From JBMNKL01 sp050952225 (GTDB lineage: Bacteria > Bacillota > Clostridia > Acetivibrionales > DTU013), in the NCBI GenBank assembly GCA_050952225.1, contig JBMNKL010000003.1, positions 434,001 through 498,000 on the forward strand: a stretch of DNA of 64,000 nucleotides, written 5' to 3'. Positions 19,022-29,224 of this stretch are shown one piece after another. The position numbers were made by a program, and so were the translations under genes. The first letter of the stretch is position 1, and the number at the start of each line of letters is the position of its first letter. Under the pieces are notes generated by a model. The model was given only the letters and a program-made list of their open reading frames with translations. It searched no databases and was not told the DNA's origin.

Positions 19022-20197
19022 ATGCATTCGGAGATATATCTTGACAATGCCTCGACTACAAGGCAATTTGACGAAGTAACCGCGTTGATGGCCGATGTGG
19101 CGTCCAATAAATATGGCAACCCTTCTTCATTGCACACGAAGGGGATAGAAGCGGAAAAACTTGTCCGGTCAGCCAGAGAAACCATTGCAGAAACCCTGGG
19201 GGCTGATATCGGAGAAATAATATTTACATCCGGCGGAACGGAGTCGAACAACCTCGCCGTTATTGGCTACCTTGAAGCCAATCACAGGAGGGGAAACCAT
19301 GTAATAACCACCAAAACAGAGCACCCCTCGGTGCTCGAGGTTTATCGCCATCTCGAGGAAAAAGGCTACAGGGTGGATTATATCGGTGTCGACGGAAACG
19401 GCATGATTGACCTTAACCAGCTTAGGGACAAGCTTTGCCGGGATACTGTCCTGGTCAGCGTAATTGCGGTAAATAATGAAACGGGGACAATTCAGGATCT
19501 CGGAAAAATATCTTCCATCAGGGACGAATTGAGCCCCCAGGCGGTTATCCATGCGGATGCCGTACAGGCGTATTGCAAGATGCCGATAATGCCCAGGGAT
19601 TCGGGAATCGGGCTTATGTCGTTCAGTTCCCATAAAATACACGGCCCAAAAGGTATAGGCGCATTGTATGTGTCTGAAAAGCTGAGAATAAAACCCTTGC
19701 TATACGGCGGAGGCCAGGAATCCCTGCTTCGTTCCGGTACCGAGAACGTACCGGGTATAGCGGGGTTTGGATTGGCTGCGGCTATGATGTTTGAAACACT
19801 TGATGATAATTACCGGAAAGTGCGCTTGTTAAAAGAATTGTTTATTGATAAACTTTCATCATCAGGTATCGTCCACAAGGTCATTTCACCACCCGATGGC
19901 TCTCCATATATTGTGAACGTGGCTTTTGAAGGAGTACGGGGCGAAGTGCTGCTTCACCACCTGGAGCAAAAAGGCATTTATGTCTCAACCGGCTCGGCTT
20001 GTTCATCGCGAAAAAATACCAGGAGTCATGTGCTGGAGGCTATGGGAATAGCCGATGACCTGATCGATGGCGCGATCCGATTCAGTTTTTCAACTTTTAA
20101 CACCGAGCAGGAAATTGGAATAGTCATAGAAACATTGAAAGAGATCGTCCCGGCGGTTAGAATTCGTAGAAGACAAAAATCTTGGAGGCGGCAATGA
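19022..20197 (+). CDS. nifZ: Cysteine desulfurase, NifS family (NifZ-type, dedicated to ThiI)
   Basis: This PLP enzyme of 391 residues takes sulfur from cysteine as a protein persulfide. The PLP-binding Lys is in SSHKIHGPKG and the catalytic Cys in TGSACSSRKNTRSH. It overlaps thiI by four bases. In Bacillus the same pair makes 4-thiouridine in tRNA without a rhodanese domain on ThiI. The window encodes a second desulfurase at 29.8 kb beside IscU and MnmA, so the two probably serve separate sulfur routes. Confidence 0.9.
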   Translation: MHSEIYLDNASTTRQFDEVTALMADVASNKYGNPSSLHTKGIEAEKLVRSARETIAETLGADIGEIIFTSGGTESNNLAVIGYLEANHRRGNHVITTKTEHPSVLEVYRHLEEKGYRVDYIGVDGNGMIDLNQLRDKLCRDTVLVSVIAVNNETGTIQDLGKISSIRDELSPQAVIHADAVQAYCKMPIMPRDSGIGLMSFSSHKIHGPKGIGALYVSEKLRIKPLLYGGGQESLLRSGTENVPGIAGFGLAAAMMFETLDDNYRKVRLLKELFIDKLSSSGIVHKVISPPDGSPYIVNVAFEGVRGEVLLHHLEQKGIYVSTGSACSSRKNTRSHVLEAMGIADDLIDGAIRFSFSTFNTEQEIGIVIETLKEIVPAVRIRRRQKSWRRQ

Positions 20198-21426
20198 AAA
20201 AAGTTATTTTGGTAAGATGCGGCGAAATAATGCTAAAAGGCTTGAACAGACCAATTTTTGAAAGCAAATTAATTGAAAACATTAAGATCTCACTTGCAGC
20301 GCTTGGCAAAATTAAGGTTAGAAAGTCACAGGCCAGGATTTTTATCGAACCTGAGGATGATGGATACAATTTTGACGAAGCCGTGTCGATATTGACAAGA
20401 GTTTTTGGCATCGTATCCGTCAGTATTGTTTTGAAAATTCCTTCCGACTGGGAAGAAATAAAACGCCATTCGCTTGAGCTTGCAAAAAAACATATGCGGC
20501 AAGTGCTTAAGGAAAAAGCCGTAGCTCGTTCGCACAGGAATGCGGACAAGGACAATATTCAAGACACCGTCTGGTTCAAGGTTGAAGCGAAAAGAGGCGA
20601 TAAGAGCTTCCCGATGAAATCGCCCGAGATATGCAGTGAACTTGGAGGATACCTCCTTGGGAATATACCCGGGCTAAAGGTTGACGTGCATGAACCTGAT
20701 TTTGTATTCTACGTTGAAGTCAGGAAAAGCGCGTATATTTATTGTGAAATCGTGCCTGCAGCAGGCGGCTTGCCTGTCGGGACAAACGGCAAAGCCGTAC
20801 TGCTTTTGTCCGGCGGAATCGACAGTCCGGTGGCCGGATGGATGATGGCAAAAAGGGGTATGGAGATAGAGGCGGTCCATTTTCACAGCTACCCGTACAC
20901 CAGTGAACGAGCTCGTGATAAAGTCATAGAACTGGCAAAGATACTGTCCCGGTATTGCTTAAGCATAAAGCTCCATATTGTACCTTTTACGGATATACAG
21001 CTGGAAATAAACGAAAAGTGCCCTGAAGACCACCTGACTTTAATCATGAGAAGGGTAATGATGAAAATTGCCGAAAGAATAGCGCTAAACAGCGGTGCTC
21101 ATGCGTTAACAACCGGTGAAAGCCTCGGCCAGGTTGCAAGCCAGACTGTACAAAGCCTTGCAGTTACAAATGCAGCCGTCAGGCTTCCGGTATTCAGACC
21201 GCTAATAGGCATGGATAAGAATGACGTAGTCGAAATCGCAAGAAAGATCGGCACCTTTGAAACATCCATATTGCCTTACGAAGACTGTTGCACGTTATTT
21301 GTCGCAAAGCACCCGAAGTTAAAGCCCAGGCTTGATGAGACGGAAAGGTACGAAAACAGATTGAAATTAGAGCCAATGATAGAAAATGCTTTAAATAATA
21401 CCGAAATATTGGTTGTTTCCGTGTAA
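20194..21426 (+). CDS. thiI: tRNA uridine 4-sulfurtransferase ThiI
   Basis: ThiI adenylates U8 of tRNA and replaces its oxygen with sulfur. The 410-residue protein has an NFLD-THUMP part (about 1-170) and a PP-loop ATPase (LLLSGGIDSPVAG, about 206-218). It ends near residue 410 with no rhodanese domain, as in other Firmicutes. YEDCCTLF near residue 368 holds candidate sulfur-relay cysteines. ATG 20194 follows GGAGG and overlaps the desulfurase stop, so the two are translationally coupled. Confidence 0.95.
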   Translation: MKKVILVRCGEIMLKGLNRPIFESKLIENIKISLAALGKIKVRKSQARIFIEPEDDGYNFDEAVSILTRVFGIVSVSIVLKIPSDWEEIKRHSLELAKKHMRQVLKEKAVARSHRNADKDNIQDTVWFKVEAKRGDKSFPMKSPEICSELGGYLLGNIPGLKVDVHEPDFVFYVEVRKSAYIYCEIVPAAGGLPVGTNGKAVLLLSGGIDSPVAGWMMAKRGMEIEAVHFHSYPYTSERARDKVIELAKILSRYCLSIKLHIVPFTDIQLEINEKCPEDHLTLIMRRVMMKIAERIALNSGAHALTTGESLGQVASQTVQSLAVTNAAVRLPVFRPLIGMDKNDVVEIARKIGTFETSILPYEDCCTLFVAKHPKLKPRLDETERYENRLKLEPMIENALNNTEILVVSV

Positions 21427-21550
21427 TTACCACGCATGTACTATAAGCACAATTGATAACATAATAATAAAATGGGAGGAAAGTCTCATTTTAGCCTTAC
21501 GGTTTGACATGCTGCCAGAATGTGACATATGCAGAAAGGTATAGTTATCA

Positions 21551-22927
21551 ATGTCCGGTGCTTATAGAAAGGTTCGCAAAAGAATAATATATGTGTCAGC
21601 CATAACCGCGTTTGTAATTTTAGCCGCTTTTTTCGTTCTTACGCGCTTATTTACGGCAGACACGATAAGAAAAGGCATAATGATTGAGAATACGGATGTT
21701 TCCTGGATGACAGTGGATGAAGCAAAAAGGGCCATATTGGAACACCTGGCAGAACAAAGTGATACCGGAGATATTACTCTTATATATGGAAACCGGAAAT
21801 GGGAGGTGGCGCTTCGGGAAATCGGGTATGAATACATGGTTGACAATGCCTTGAAGCAAGCCTACTATATTGGAAGAGAGGGAAATATTTTCAGAAAGCT
21901 GTATAACTCAATATTACTATCGATTGAAGGGCACTCGATAAATATTGAGGGGAGCTTTGACAGTGACAAACTGGGAGATATACTTGAAAGAATCAAGGAG
22001 GAATGCGATACCGACGAAAAAAACGCGGAGATAACGTATGAGGACGGGGAAATTACGTTCACGCGCGAGGTGGTAAAGCGTTCGCTAAATATTGAAAGAA
22101 GCCTTGAAAAGGCGGAAAAGCAATTGGCTGCAAAGGATTTCAGTGAAATTGAACTGGTAGTTGATGAGAAAAAACCTCACATAGTATATGAAGATATCAA
22201 GGAAATTAATGGTGTTTTGTCCGAGTTCAGCACCAAGTTCGACACAAATGACACAAACCGCACCGATAATATAAAGCTGGCTTGCAGCCGGATTAACGGA
22301 ACTATTTTACTTCCAGGGGAATCCTTTTCCATGAACAAGGCATTAGGGCCAAGGACAAGGGAAAACGGATACAAGGAAGCGCCGATAATATTTAAGAACG
22401 AGCTTGTGCCCGGGACGGGCGGAGGTGTTTGCCAGGTGTCGACTACCTTATATAATACTGTGCTGCTTGCCGGTATGAACGTTATAGAGCGGGAACACCA
22501 TTCAATACCGCTGTATTACATCAGTCCCGGAAGGGATGCCACTATTACGGAAAACTCGATTGATTTCAGGTTTGTCAACAACCTGGAATACGCCATATGT
22601 CTCCAGGCAGGTGTTAAGGGCAACAGGCTTATCATCAGAGTACTTGGGAGAAAGAAGGAAGACGATGTTGTATACAAATTGAAGACCGATATCATAGGCG
22701 TCTACAATCCGGAGCCACCGGAAATAATCTATGATAATACCCTGAAGCCCGGTGAAAAAAAGGTGGAACGGAAAGAGGCAAAAGGTCTGCGCGTGGTATT
22801 GTACAGGGAAGCTTACAAAAATGGTGAGCTTCAATGGAGGGAAAAGCTTACCGAGGATTATTACAAGCCTGTCCGTGGAAAAATCAGGGTTGCCGGTGAT
22901 TATAGCGAGGAGGCGGCGAACTATTAA
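21551..22927 (+). CDS. VanW-family protein with peptidoglycan-binding and G5-like regions
   Basis: The 458-residue protein has an N-terminal membrane anchor (about 14-34). A region resembling PG_binding_4 follows (about 45-215), then the VanW domain (about 220-365) with LPGESFSMNKALGPRT and GGGVCQVSTTLYN, then a G5-like C-terminus (about 385-450). It is predicted to be anchored outside the membrane. VanW proteins accompany some vancomycin-resistance loci, but stand-alone clostridial copies like this are common and not evidence of resistance. Confidence 0.88.
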   Translation: MSGAYRKVRKRIIYVSAITAFVILAAFFVLTRLFTADTIRKGIMIENTDVSWMTVDEAKRAILEHLAEQSDTGDITLIYGNRKWEVALREIGYEYMVDNALKQAYYIGREGNIFRKLYNSILLSIEGHSINIEGSFDSDKLGDILERIKEECDTDEKNAEITYEDGEITFTREVVKRSLNIERSLEKAEKQLAAKDFSEIELVVDEKKPHIVYEDIKEINGVLSEFSTKFDTNDTNRTDNIKLACSRINGTILLPGESFSMNKALGPRTRENGYKEAPIIFKNELVPGTGGGVCQVSTTLYNTVLLAGMNVIEREHHSIPLYYISPGRDATITENSIDFRFVNNLEYAICLQAGVKGNRLIIRVLGRKKEDDVVYKLKTDIIGVYNPEPPEIIYDNTLKPGEKKVERKEAKGLRVVLYREAYKNGELQWREKLTEDYYKPVRGKIRVAGDYSEEAANY

Positions 22928-22994
22928 CATAAGCGTCAATACAATTGACAAATAACAAGATTCACGCCGATTGAAATATCAAGGGGGGCAAAAA

Positions 22995-23667
22995 ATGAAC
23001 GAAAACTTGTACAATACAGAAGTAACTTGTCCTGTATGCACAAAAAAGTTTAGCGTGACAAAAGTGAAGAGCCGTGCTTGTAAGGTGAAAGAAAGGGATA
23101 CGGATTTCTGCGTTCATTATGAAGATATCAATCCGCTGTTTTATGATGCCTGGGTATGCGAGAACTGCGGTTATGCGGCGCTGGCCGACAAATTTCTTGA
23201 AATCCCGCCCAGGGAAGCGGACATTATTATGGAAAAGATTACCCCAAAGTGGAGGAAAAGGAGCTTTAGCGGGGAAAGAAGCATAGATACGGCTATTGAA
23301 GCTTTCAAGCTTGTCCTGTTGAACCATCAGCTTAGGGCAATCAAGGCAAGCGAACTGGCGAAAGCATGCATCAGGATAGCCTGGCTTTACAGGTATCAAG
23401 GGCAATGAGGAAGAAAAAGAAAACGAGTTTATGAAGCATGCGCTAAAGTATTATACTGAAGCTTATGAAAAGGAAAATTTCCCGGTGGACAAGCTTGACG
23501 AGAGTACATGCGTCTACATGATTGCCGAGCTTCATACCAGGACCGGCAATTACGAGGATGCCGTAAAATGGTTCAGCAGGCTGATAAGTTCTCCCGAAGC
23601 AAGGAAAAAACCTGCGCTGATCGAGGCTGCACGCGACCGTTTCCAGATGGTGAAAGAAAAACTGTAG
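22995..23667 (+). CDS. DUF2225 protein, one frame break
   Basis: The N-terminal part carries two zinc-ribbon-like CxxC pairs, CPVCTKKF and CENCGY, spaced as in DUF2225. The C-terminal part is helical and TPR-like (YYTEAYEKEN, GNYEDAVKWFSRLI). ATG 22995 follows AAGGGGGG. A break near 23402 separates WLYRYQG from NEEEKENEFMKHALKYY, and one extra base explains it. Joined length is about 224 residues. The function of the family is unknown. A four-gene cluster follows on the same strand. Confidence 0.8.
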
Positions 23668-23702
23668 TTTTACAAGAATTAAGCGATATATTGGAGGATA
23701 CG

Positions 23703-24688
23703 ATGGTAACGGGGAAAGTGCCGAACGATCTGCTGAAAAAATTAATCCTGGACAGAATCAAAAAAAGCCGGAGCGAAGTAATTGTCCGTCCGGGCATTGG
23801 AATTGATTGCTCCGCTATTGATTTCGGCGATAATTTATGCATAATATCGAGTGATCCGATAACAGGTACTGCTTATGAAATAGGAAGACTTGCCGTACAT
23901 ATCAACTGCAACGATATCGCATCATTCGGTGTGGAACCGGTCGGACTTATGGCTACAATACTTTGCCCTCCCGGTACATCCGAAAATGAACTGGAATCAA
24001 TCATGGACCAGCTTATCAAGGAAGCTGCGTCCATAAATGTTGACCTTATAGGAGGACATACCGAAATTACCGATGCGGTATCACGTTTTGTCATTTCATG
24101 CACGGCAATAGGAAGCTGCCGCAGGGATAAGCTTATAACGCCAAAAGACGCGAAATCCGGTGATTACCTTGTCATGACAAAGCATGCGGGACTTGAGGGA
24201 GCTTCGATAATTGCGCGGGAAAAAGAAAAGGACCTGACAGGTCCTTTGGGCACGCAACTTATAGACGAAGCCAAGGGTTTTATCGAAGAAATAAGCGTCG
24301 TGAAAGAAGGCTTGTCGGCTGTCCAATTTGGTGTAAACGCAATGCATGACGCCACGGAAGGCGGTGTCCTTGGCGCAGTATGGGAATTATGCGAAGCGTC
24401 GGGCAGGGGCGTTGAAATTTTAAGGAAAAGATTCCGGTGAAGATGGCGACACTGAAAATATGCGAATATTATAATATTAGCCCGTATAAACTGATATCCA
24501 GCGGCTGCATGATTATGGCGGCAACGGACGGGGAGGGGCTTGTGAACCATTTGAAGAAAGAGGGAATAGAGGCTGCCATTATTGGAATGCTCAACGATAG
24601 CGGGAACAAGCGCATATTGTCGCCTGAAGGCGACGAAGAGATTCTGCCGCCCGGACCCGACGAATTGTATAAAGTATTGGCGCCGTGA
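23703..24688 (+). CDS. AIR synthase-related protein (HypE/ThiL-like), one frame break
   Basis: The protein belongs to the PurM-like ATP-binding superfamily: GIGIDCSAI and MHDATEGGVLGAVWELCEA fit its ATP-site motifs, and the C-terminus (KLISSGCMIMAA) is HypE-like. ATG 23703 follows GGAGG 23694-23698. A break near 24428 divides VEILR from KIPVKMATLKICEYY. Joined length is about 328 residues. No hydrogenase genes are nearby, so a HypE role is not supported. It resembles the stand-alone AIR-synthase-related proteins of Clostridia whose substrate is unknown. Confidence 0.8.
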
Positions 24689-24703
24689 CATTTTGCTATA
24701 AAC

Positions 24704-24732
24704 TTGACACGCTCAAACTGAATGTTTATAAT
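24704..24732 (+). promoter_or_regulatory. Sigma-A promoter of the glyA leader
   Basis: TTGACA 24704-24709 and TATAAT 24727-24732 are both consensus, with a 17-base spacer. Transcription would start near 24740, giving a leader of about 270 bases that holds the glycine riboswitch. Confidence 0.85.
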
Positions 24733-24822
24733 CATTCTAGCGCATGTAAAAGCTGTACTGCGCAACATTTTAATAAGGCGGATGAACGTTATGGAAAAGA
24801 ACCGTCTTGACTGTAACCGGAC

Positions 24823-24905
24823 GCACCTCTGGAGAGACCGCAAGGCGCCGAAGGGGCAAATTTCCTTTTTATTGGAAATCATCTCTCAGGCAAAAGAACA
24901 GAGTT
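24823..24905 (+). ncRNA. Glycine riboswitch aptamer upstream of glyA
   Basis: The conserved glycine aptamer core is present in order: GGAGAGACC, then GGCGCCGAAGGGGCAA, then CTCTCAGGCAAAAGAACAGAG. P1 forms from CTCTG 24827-24831 with CAGAG 24899-24903. Only one full aptamer is visible instead of the usual tandem pair. A terminator hairpin follows 33 bases on, so glycine binding likely controls read-through into glyA. Confidence 0.9.
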
Positions 24906-24936
24906 GGACATTATGCATAGGCATATTGTGATTTTC

Positions 24937-24964
24937 AGAGGTCAAATCGGATGATTTGGCCTCT
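24937..24964 (+). terminator. Riboswitch-controlled terminator before glyA
   Basis: AGAGGTCAAATC pairs with GATTTGGCCTCT across a GGAT loop, twelve pairs with one G-U. It is followed by TGTTGT, a modest U-rich tail. It lies between the aptamer and the glyA ribosome site, the expected expression platform. Confidence 0.75.
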
Positions 24965-25011
24965 TGTTGTAATAACATACATATACTAGAGAAAAGGGCG
25001 GAGGCAAGAAA

Positions 25012-26247
25012 ATGTATAAGGTTGATGAAATAAAAAAGGTGGACCCTGTAGTAGCCGAGTATATTGAAAAGGAGGTCAACAGGCAAAACAACAAGCTTGA
25101 GCTCATTGCATCGGAAAATTTCGTGGACGAAGCGGTATTGCAGGCGCTTGGATCTCCACTGACAAACAAGTACGCGGAAGGATATCCGGGCAAGAGGTAT
25201 TATGGCGGCTGTGAATACGTGGATGTAATTGAGCAGCTGGCCATAGACCGTGCGAAAGAAATATTCGGAGCTGAACACGCGAACGTCCAGCCGCATTCAG
25301 GCTCGCAGGCCAACTCCGCCGTTTATTTCGCAGTGCTTGAACCGGGTGATACGATACTCGGCATGAGCCTCGACCATGGAGGCCACCTTACGCATGGCAT
25401 GAAGAAAAATATTTCAGGCAAATATTTCAAGTCCGAGTTTTACGGGGTAAGGGAAGATACCGGATATATCGATTACGAAGATGTATATCGCAAGGCGGTT
25501 GAAGTAAAACCTAAAATGATTATTGCCGGCGCAAGCGCTTACCCGAGAATAATCGATTTTAAAGCATTTGGCGAAATTGCCGCCGAGATTGGCGCGTACT
25601 TGATGGTAGACATGGCGCACATAGCCGGATTGGTTGCTGCCGGGCTTCATCCCAGCCCGGTACCGTACGCGGATTTTGTAACTTCTACCACCCACAAGAC
25701 GTTGCGTGGTCCGAGGGGCGGCCTGATCTTATGCAAGGCAAAATACGCCAAGGCTGTGGATTCGGCAATATTCCCGGGAATGCAGGGAGGCCCCCTTATG
25801 CATGCTATCGCTGCCAAGGCGGTAGGCTTTAAACTCGTGCTAAGCAACGAATTTAACCAATACCAGCAGCAAATCCTGAAGAATTCCAAGGCTCTTGCGG
25901 AAGCATTAATAAATGAAGGCTTCAACCTTGTATCCGGCGGTACCGATAATCACCTTATGCTGGCAGACCTGACCAATTTCAACGTTACCGGAAAGATGGC
26001 ACAGCAAATGCTTGATGAAGTAGGCATTACGGTAAATAAAAACGCCGTGCCTTTCGACAAGCTCGGACCATTTGTAACGAGCGGCATCAGGATAGGAACG
26101 CCGGCCGTTACAACGAGGGGCATGCGGGAAGATGACATGAGGGAAATTGCGTCGCTAATCAAGCTGGCGATAGTTGATTTTGCAAATTCCGCCGATTATA
26201 TACGCAGCCGGGTGGCAACACTGTGTGAAAAGTATCCTCTTGTATAA
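25012..26247 (+). CDS. glyA: Serine hydroxymethyltransferase
   Basis: This PLP enzyme interconverts serine plus tetrahydrofolate with glycine plus 5,10-methylene-THF. Its 411 residues match the family. Hallmarks are the PLP lysine in STTHKTLRGPRGG (about 222-234), GYPGKRYYGGCEYVD near residues 60-74, and HSGSQAN. The start is supported by GGGCGGAGG just upstream. Control by a glycine riboswitch fits a reaction that makes or consumes glycine. Confidence 0.97.
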   Translation: MYKVDEIKKVDPVVAEYIEKEVNRQNNKLELIASENFVDEAVLQALGSPLTNKYAEGYPGKRYYGGCEYVDVIEQLAIDRAKEIFGAEHANVQPHSGSQANSAVYFAVLEPGDTILGMSLDHGGHLTHGMKKNISGKYFKSEFYGVREDTGYIDYEDVYRKAVEVKPKMIIAGASAYPRIIDFKAFGEIAAEIGAYLMVDMAHIAGLVAAGLHPSPVPYADFVTSTTHKTLRGPRGGLILCKAKYAKAVDSAIFPGMQGGPLMHAIAAKAVGFKLVLSNEFNQYQQQILKNSKALAEALINEGFNLVSGGTDNHLMLADLTNFNVTGKMAQQMLDEVGITVNKNAVPFDKLGPFVTSGIRIGTPAVTTRGMREDDMREIASLIKLAIVDFANSADYIRSRVATLCEKYPLV

Positions 26248-26280
26248 GAGATAGGAATAGCCGAAAGGATGAGGGAGGCA

Positions 26281-27604
26281 ATGCCCCGACAGCAAAGAGC
26301 CGCTGGCTTACAGGATGTGCCCGCGAAGCCTGGAAGAGTTTGTCGGGCAGGAGCATATAATCGGCAAGGGAAAGCTGCTTTACCGGATGATAAAGGCAGA
26401 CAGGATATCATCGATAATACTGTATGGCCCCCCTGGTACCGGCAAAACATCGCTGGCCAGGATCATAGCTTCAACGACAAAATCGGGTTTGAGAAATTGA
26501 ATGCCGTTACTGCCGGTGTTGCCGATATAAAGAGAATCGTCTCCGATACTCAGAACCCGATGCTGAATCCAAGCCGGAAGGACAGTCCTGTTCATAGATG
26601 AAATACACAGATTCAACAAGGCGCAGCAGGACGCGCTTCTTCCGTATGTTGAAAACGGCACGATTGTATTGATAGGCGCCACAACGGAAAATCCGTATTT
26701 CGAAGTGAACAAATCGTTGATTTCACGTTCCTCGGTTTTCATGCTGAAACCATTGAATAAAAACGATATCGAGACCATCGTAAGAATGGCGCTGTCCGAT
26801 AAGGAGCGCGGATTGGGCAAGTATAACATTATTTGCGACGATGAGGCAATAGCGTACCTTGCAGAAGTATCCAACGGCGATGCAAGAATAGCGCTTAACG
26901 CCATTGAGCTGGCGGCTGTTACCTCGGACCTCGAAAGCGACGGGCATATACATGTGACCGTAAAGACAATCGAGGAATGCGTGCAGCGCAAAGCAATTAC
27001 ATTTGACAAGTCGGGAGAAGCCCATTATGATAATATCAGCGCTTTCATCAAGTCAATGAGGGGGAGCAATCCTGACGCTGCGCTGTTTTACCTGGCAAGA
27101 GCGCTTTATGCGGGAGAAGATCCTGAATTTCTCGCAAGGCGTATAATCATTTGCGCTTCCGAGGATGTCGGAATGGCAAATCCTGCGGCGCTCCAGTTAG
27201 CCGTCGCCGCAGCGCAAGGTATTCATATGATCGGGATGCCGGAGGCAAGGATTTTATTGGCTCATGCCACCGTAATGGTGGCAACGAGTCCAAAGTCCAA
27301 TTCCTGCTACAAGGCTCTCGAAAAGGCAATGAAAGATGTTGAGACAAAGCGTACCGGAGAGGTGCCGATGCACCTGCGCAATGCTCCTGTCAAGGGAATG
27401 TCGGACCAGGGATACGGGAAAGGTTACAAGTATGCGCATGATTACCCGGGCAATATAGTTAAGCAGGAATATTTCCCGGATGAAATGGCAGGTACAATAT
27501 ATTATGAACCGACTTCCAATGGTTATGAAGCCAGGATAAAGGAATGGATTGAAAAGACGAAGGCGATGATTTCGGCGCTCGCAAGATTAGGAGGAATCGA
27601 ATGA
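26281..27604 (+). CDS. rarA: Replication-associated recombination protein RarA (MgsA), frame broken
   Basis: This clamp-loader-like AAA+ ATPase acts at stalled replication forks. Walker A is GPPGTGKT (about 26428), Walker B is IDEIHRFN (about 26595), and sensor 1 is GATTENPYFEVN. The C-terminal tetramerisation part ends in WIEKTKAMI. Three frame changes are needed, near 26290, 26495 and 26573. The true start is unsure because the usual MDLF N-terminal motif (beta-clamp binding) is not visible; ATG 26281 or 26269 is possible. From 26669 on the frame is clean. It overlaps the next small gene by four bases. Confidence 0.88.
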
Positions 27605-27855
27605 CAAAGAGGATAATTGCCTGGATATTGCTTGCGGGTTTTGTTATGCTTCTGCTGAACCTGATTGTTTTCAGGTTCTACTGGCAGCTAAGCATGGCAG
27701 TGTATATTATTATTTTCATTGCATTTGTACTAACAAACGGCAGATTGTTCGAGACACAATATGATGAAGAGCAGGAAAACATAGAAAATAATCACGGTAA
27801 CGATGTTGACGGCGGCGATGGAACTGCCGGCAGCGGAAAGAAGGAGGAGGACTAA
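27601..27855 (+). CDS. Small two-helix membrane protein of unknown function
   Basis: The 84-residue protein has two hydrophobic helices (about 5-25 and 30-48) and a strongly acidic, Gly/Asn-rich tail (about 52-84). ATG 27601 overlaps the rarA stop, and its own stop directly abuts the next ATG at 27856. I recognise no family. Tight packing between rarA and the larA-like gene argues that it is real. Confidence 0.65.
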   Translation: MTKRIIAWILLAGFVMLLLNLIVFRFYWQLSMAVYIIIFIAFVLTNGRLFETQYDEEQENIENNHGNDVDGGDGTAGSGKKEED

Positions 27856-29107
27856 ATGCATTTTAAGTATGGTTACGGAAAAGGTTTTAAAGAGTTTGAA
27901 ATTCGTGACGAAAATATTATAGGCGGAACTGGTCCGCAATGAAGTCAAGGTCGAACTTACCGGTGTTGATGAAGTAAGGCGCGCTCTTTTAAACCCCATT
28001 GGGACACAAAGATTGTCTTCTATAGTAAAGCCGGGTGAAAAAATAGCAATAATTACAAGCGATATTACCCGGCCAATGCCAACCAGCATTGCATTGCCGC
28101 CGGTTGTTGAGGAACTGCTTGAAGCAGGCGTTAAATACGAGGACATTACGGTGGTTTTTGCATTGGGCAGCCACCGCAAGCATACGGAAGAAGAAAAGAA
28201 ATACCTCGTCGGCGAAGAACTGTACGGCAAGATCAGGTGTGTCGACAGTGACGTGAACCGATGCAAAATGCTCGGCACCACAACGGCCGGCACGCCTGTG
28301 GAAATATTCGACGAGGTTGCATCGGCAGACCGTGTTGTTTGCCTGGGAAATATAGAATACCATTACTTTGCAGGTTACAGCGGCGGAGCCAAGGCAATTA
28401 TGCCCGGCGTTTCCACGAGGGCGGCGATCCAGGCCAACCACAGCGCAATGGTCATGGATGCTGCAAGGGCAGGCGCCCTGGACGACAACCCGGTGCGCAA
28501 GGATATCGAGGAAGTAACCAGGTTTCTGCCTATCGATTTCATATTAAATGTTGTACTGGACGAAAACAAAAGGATTATCAAGGCAGTAGCCGGACACCAC
28601 GTTGAAGCGCACAGGGAAGGCTGCAAATTCCTTGACAGCCTTTACAAGGTTAAAATAAGCTCCAGGGCGGATATTGTCATTACCACCCCCGGCGGATTCC
28701 CGAAAGACATCAACCTGTACCAGGCGCAAAAAGCCCTGGACAATGCCAAGTATGCCGTCCGTGACGGCGGTATAATCATCCTGCTGGCAGCATGTACCGA
28801 AGGATACGGGGAAGGTGTTTTTGAAAGATGGATAAATGAGTCGTCTTCGCCGGATGACCTGATTGAGAAGATTGGCAGGAATTTCGAGCTGGGCGGTCAC
28901 AAGGCAGCCGCAATAGCCCTGGTTGAAAAGAAGGCAAAGGTTTTCATCGTTTCAGACATGCCTTTTGAAATGTCAAGGAAAATATACATGGAACCTTTCG
29001 ACGATATACAAAAGGCCATCGATACAGCATTTTCCGAGCTCGGCCCGGATGCGCGCGTGCTCCTTATGCCTTACGGCGGATCTACCTTGCCGGTGGCAGA
29101 GGAATAA
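27856..29107 (+). CDS. larA: LarA-family protein (nickel-pincer lactate racemase-like), one frame break
   Basis: The family uses a nickel-pincer cofactor to racemise or epimerise 2-hydroxyacids. LarA hallmarks seen are GSHRKHTEEE (HxxxH-type cofactor site), GNIEYHYFAGYSGGAKAIMPG with the Lys that joins the cofactor, and TPGGFPKDINLYQAQKA. The start ATG follows AAGGAGGAGGAC. One break near 27923 (one extra G) interrupts the frame after DENIIG. Joined length is about 416 residues. The cofactor genes larB, larC and larE are not in view, so the substrate cannot be named. Confidence 0.85.
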
Positions 29108-29224
29108 CAGAGCGGCAACAGGAAGGAGGATAGTGCGGCAAATTACGAACCGCACTATTCGTCATTTTATCTTTACCTGCGTTATCGAAGTTCAAAAATT
29201 TAAGAAAAATTATGCATCAATTTA

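Noticed and set aside
21551..22927. Vancomycin-resistance determinant
   Set aside because: VanW domain proteins occur widely without van genes; no VanA/VanH/VanX-like gene is present.
23703..24688. Hydrogenase maturation factor HypE
   Set aside because: Only the fold matches; no hydrogenase or other hyp genes are near, so the specific name is not justified.
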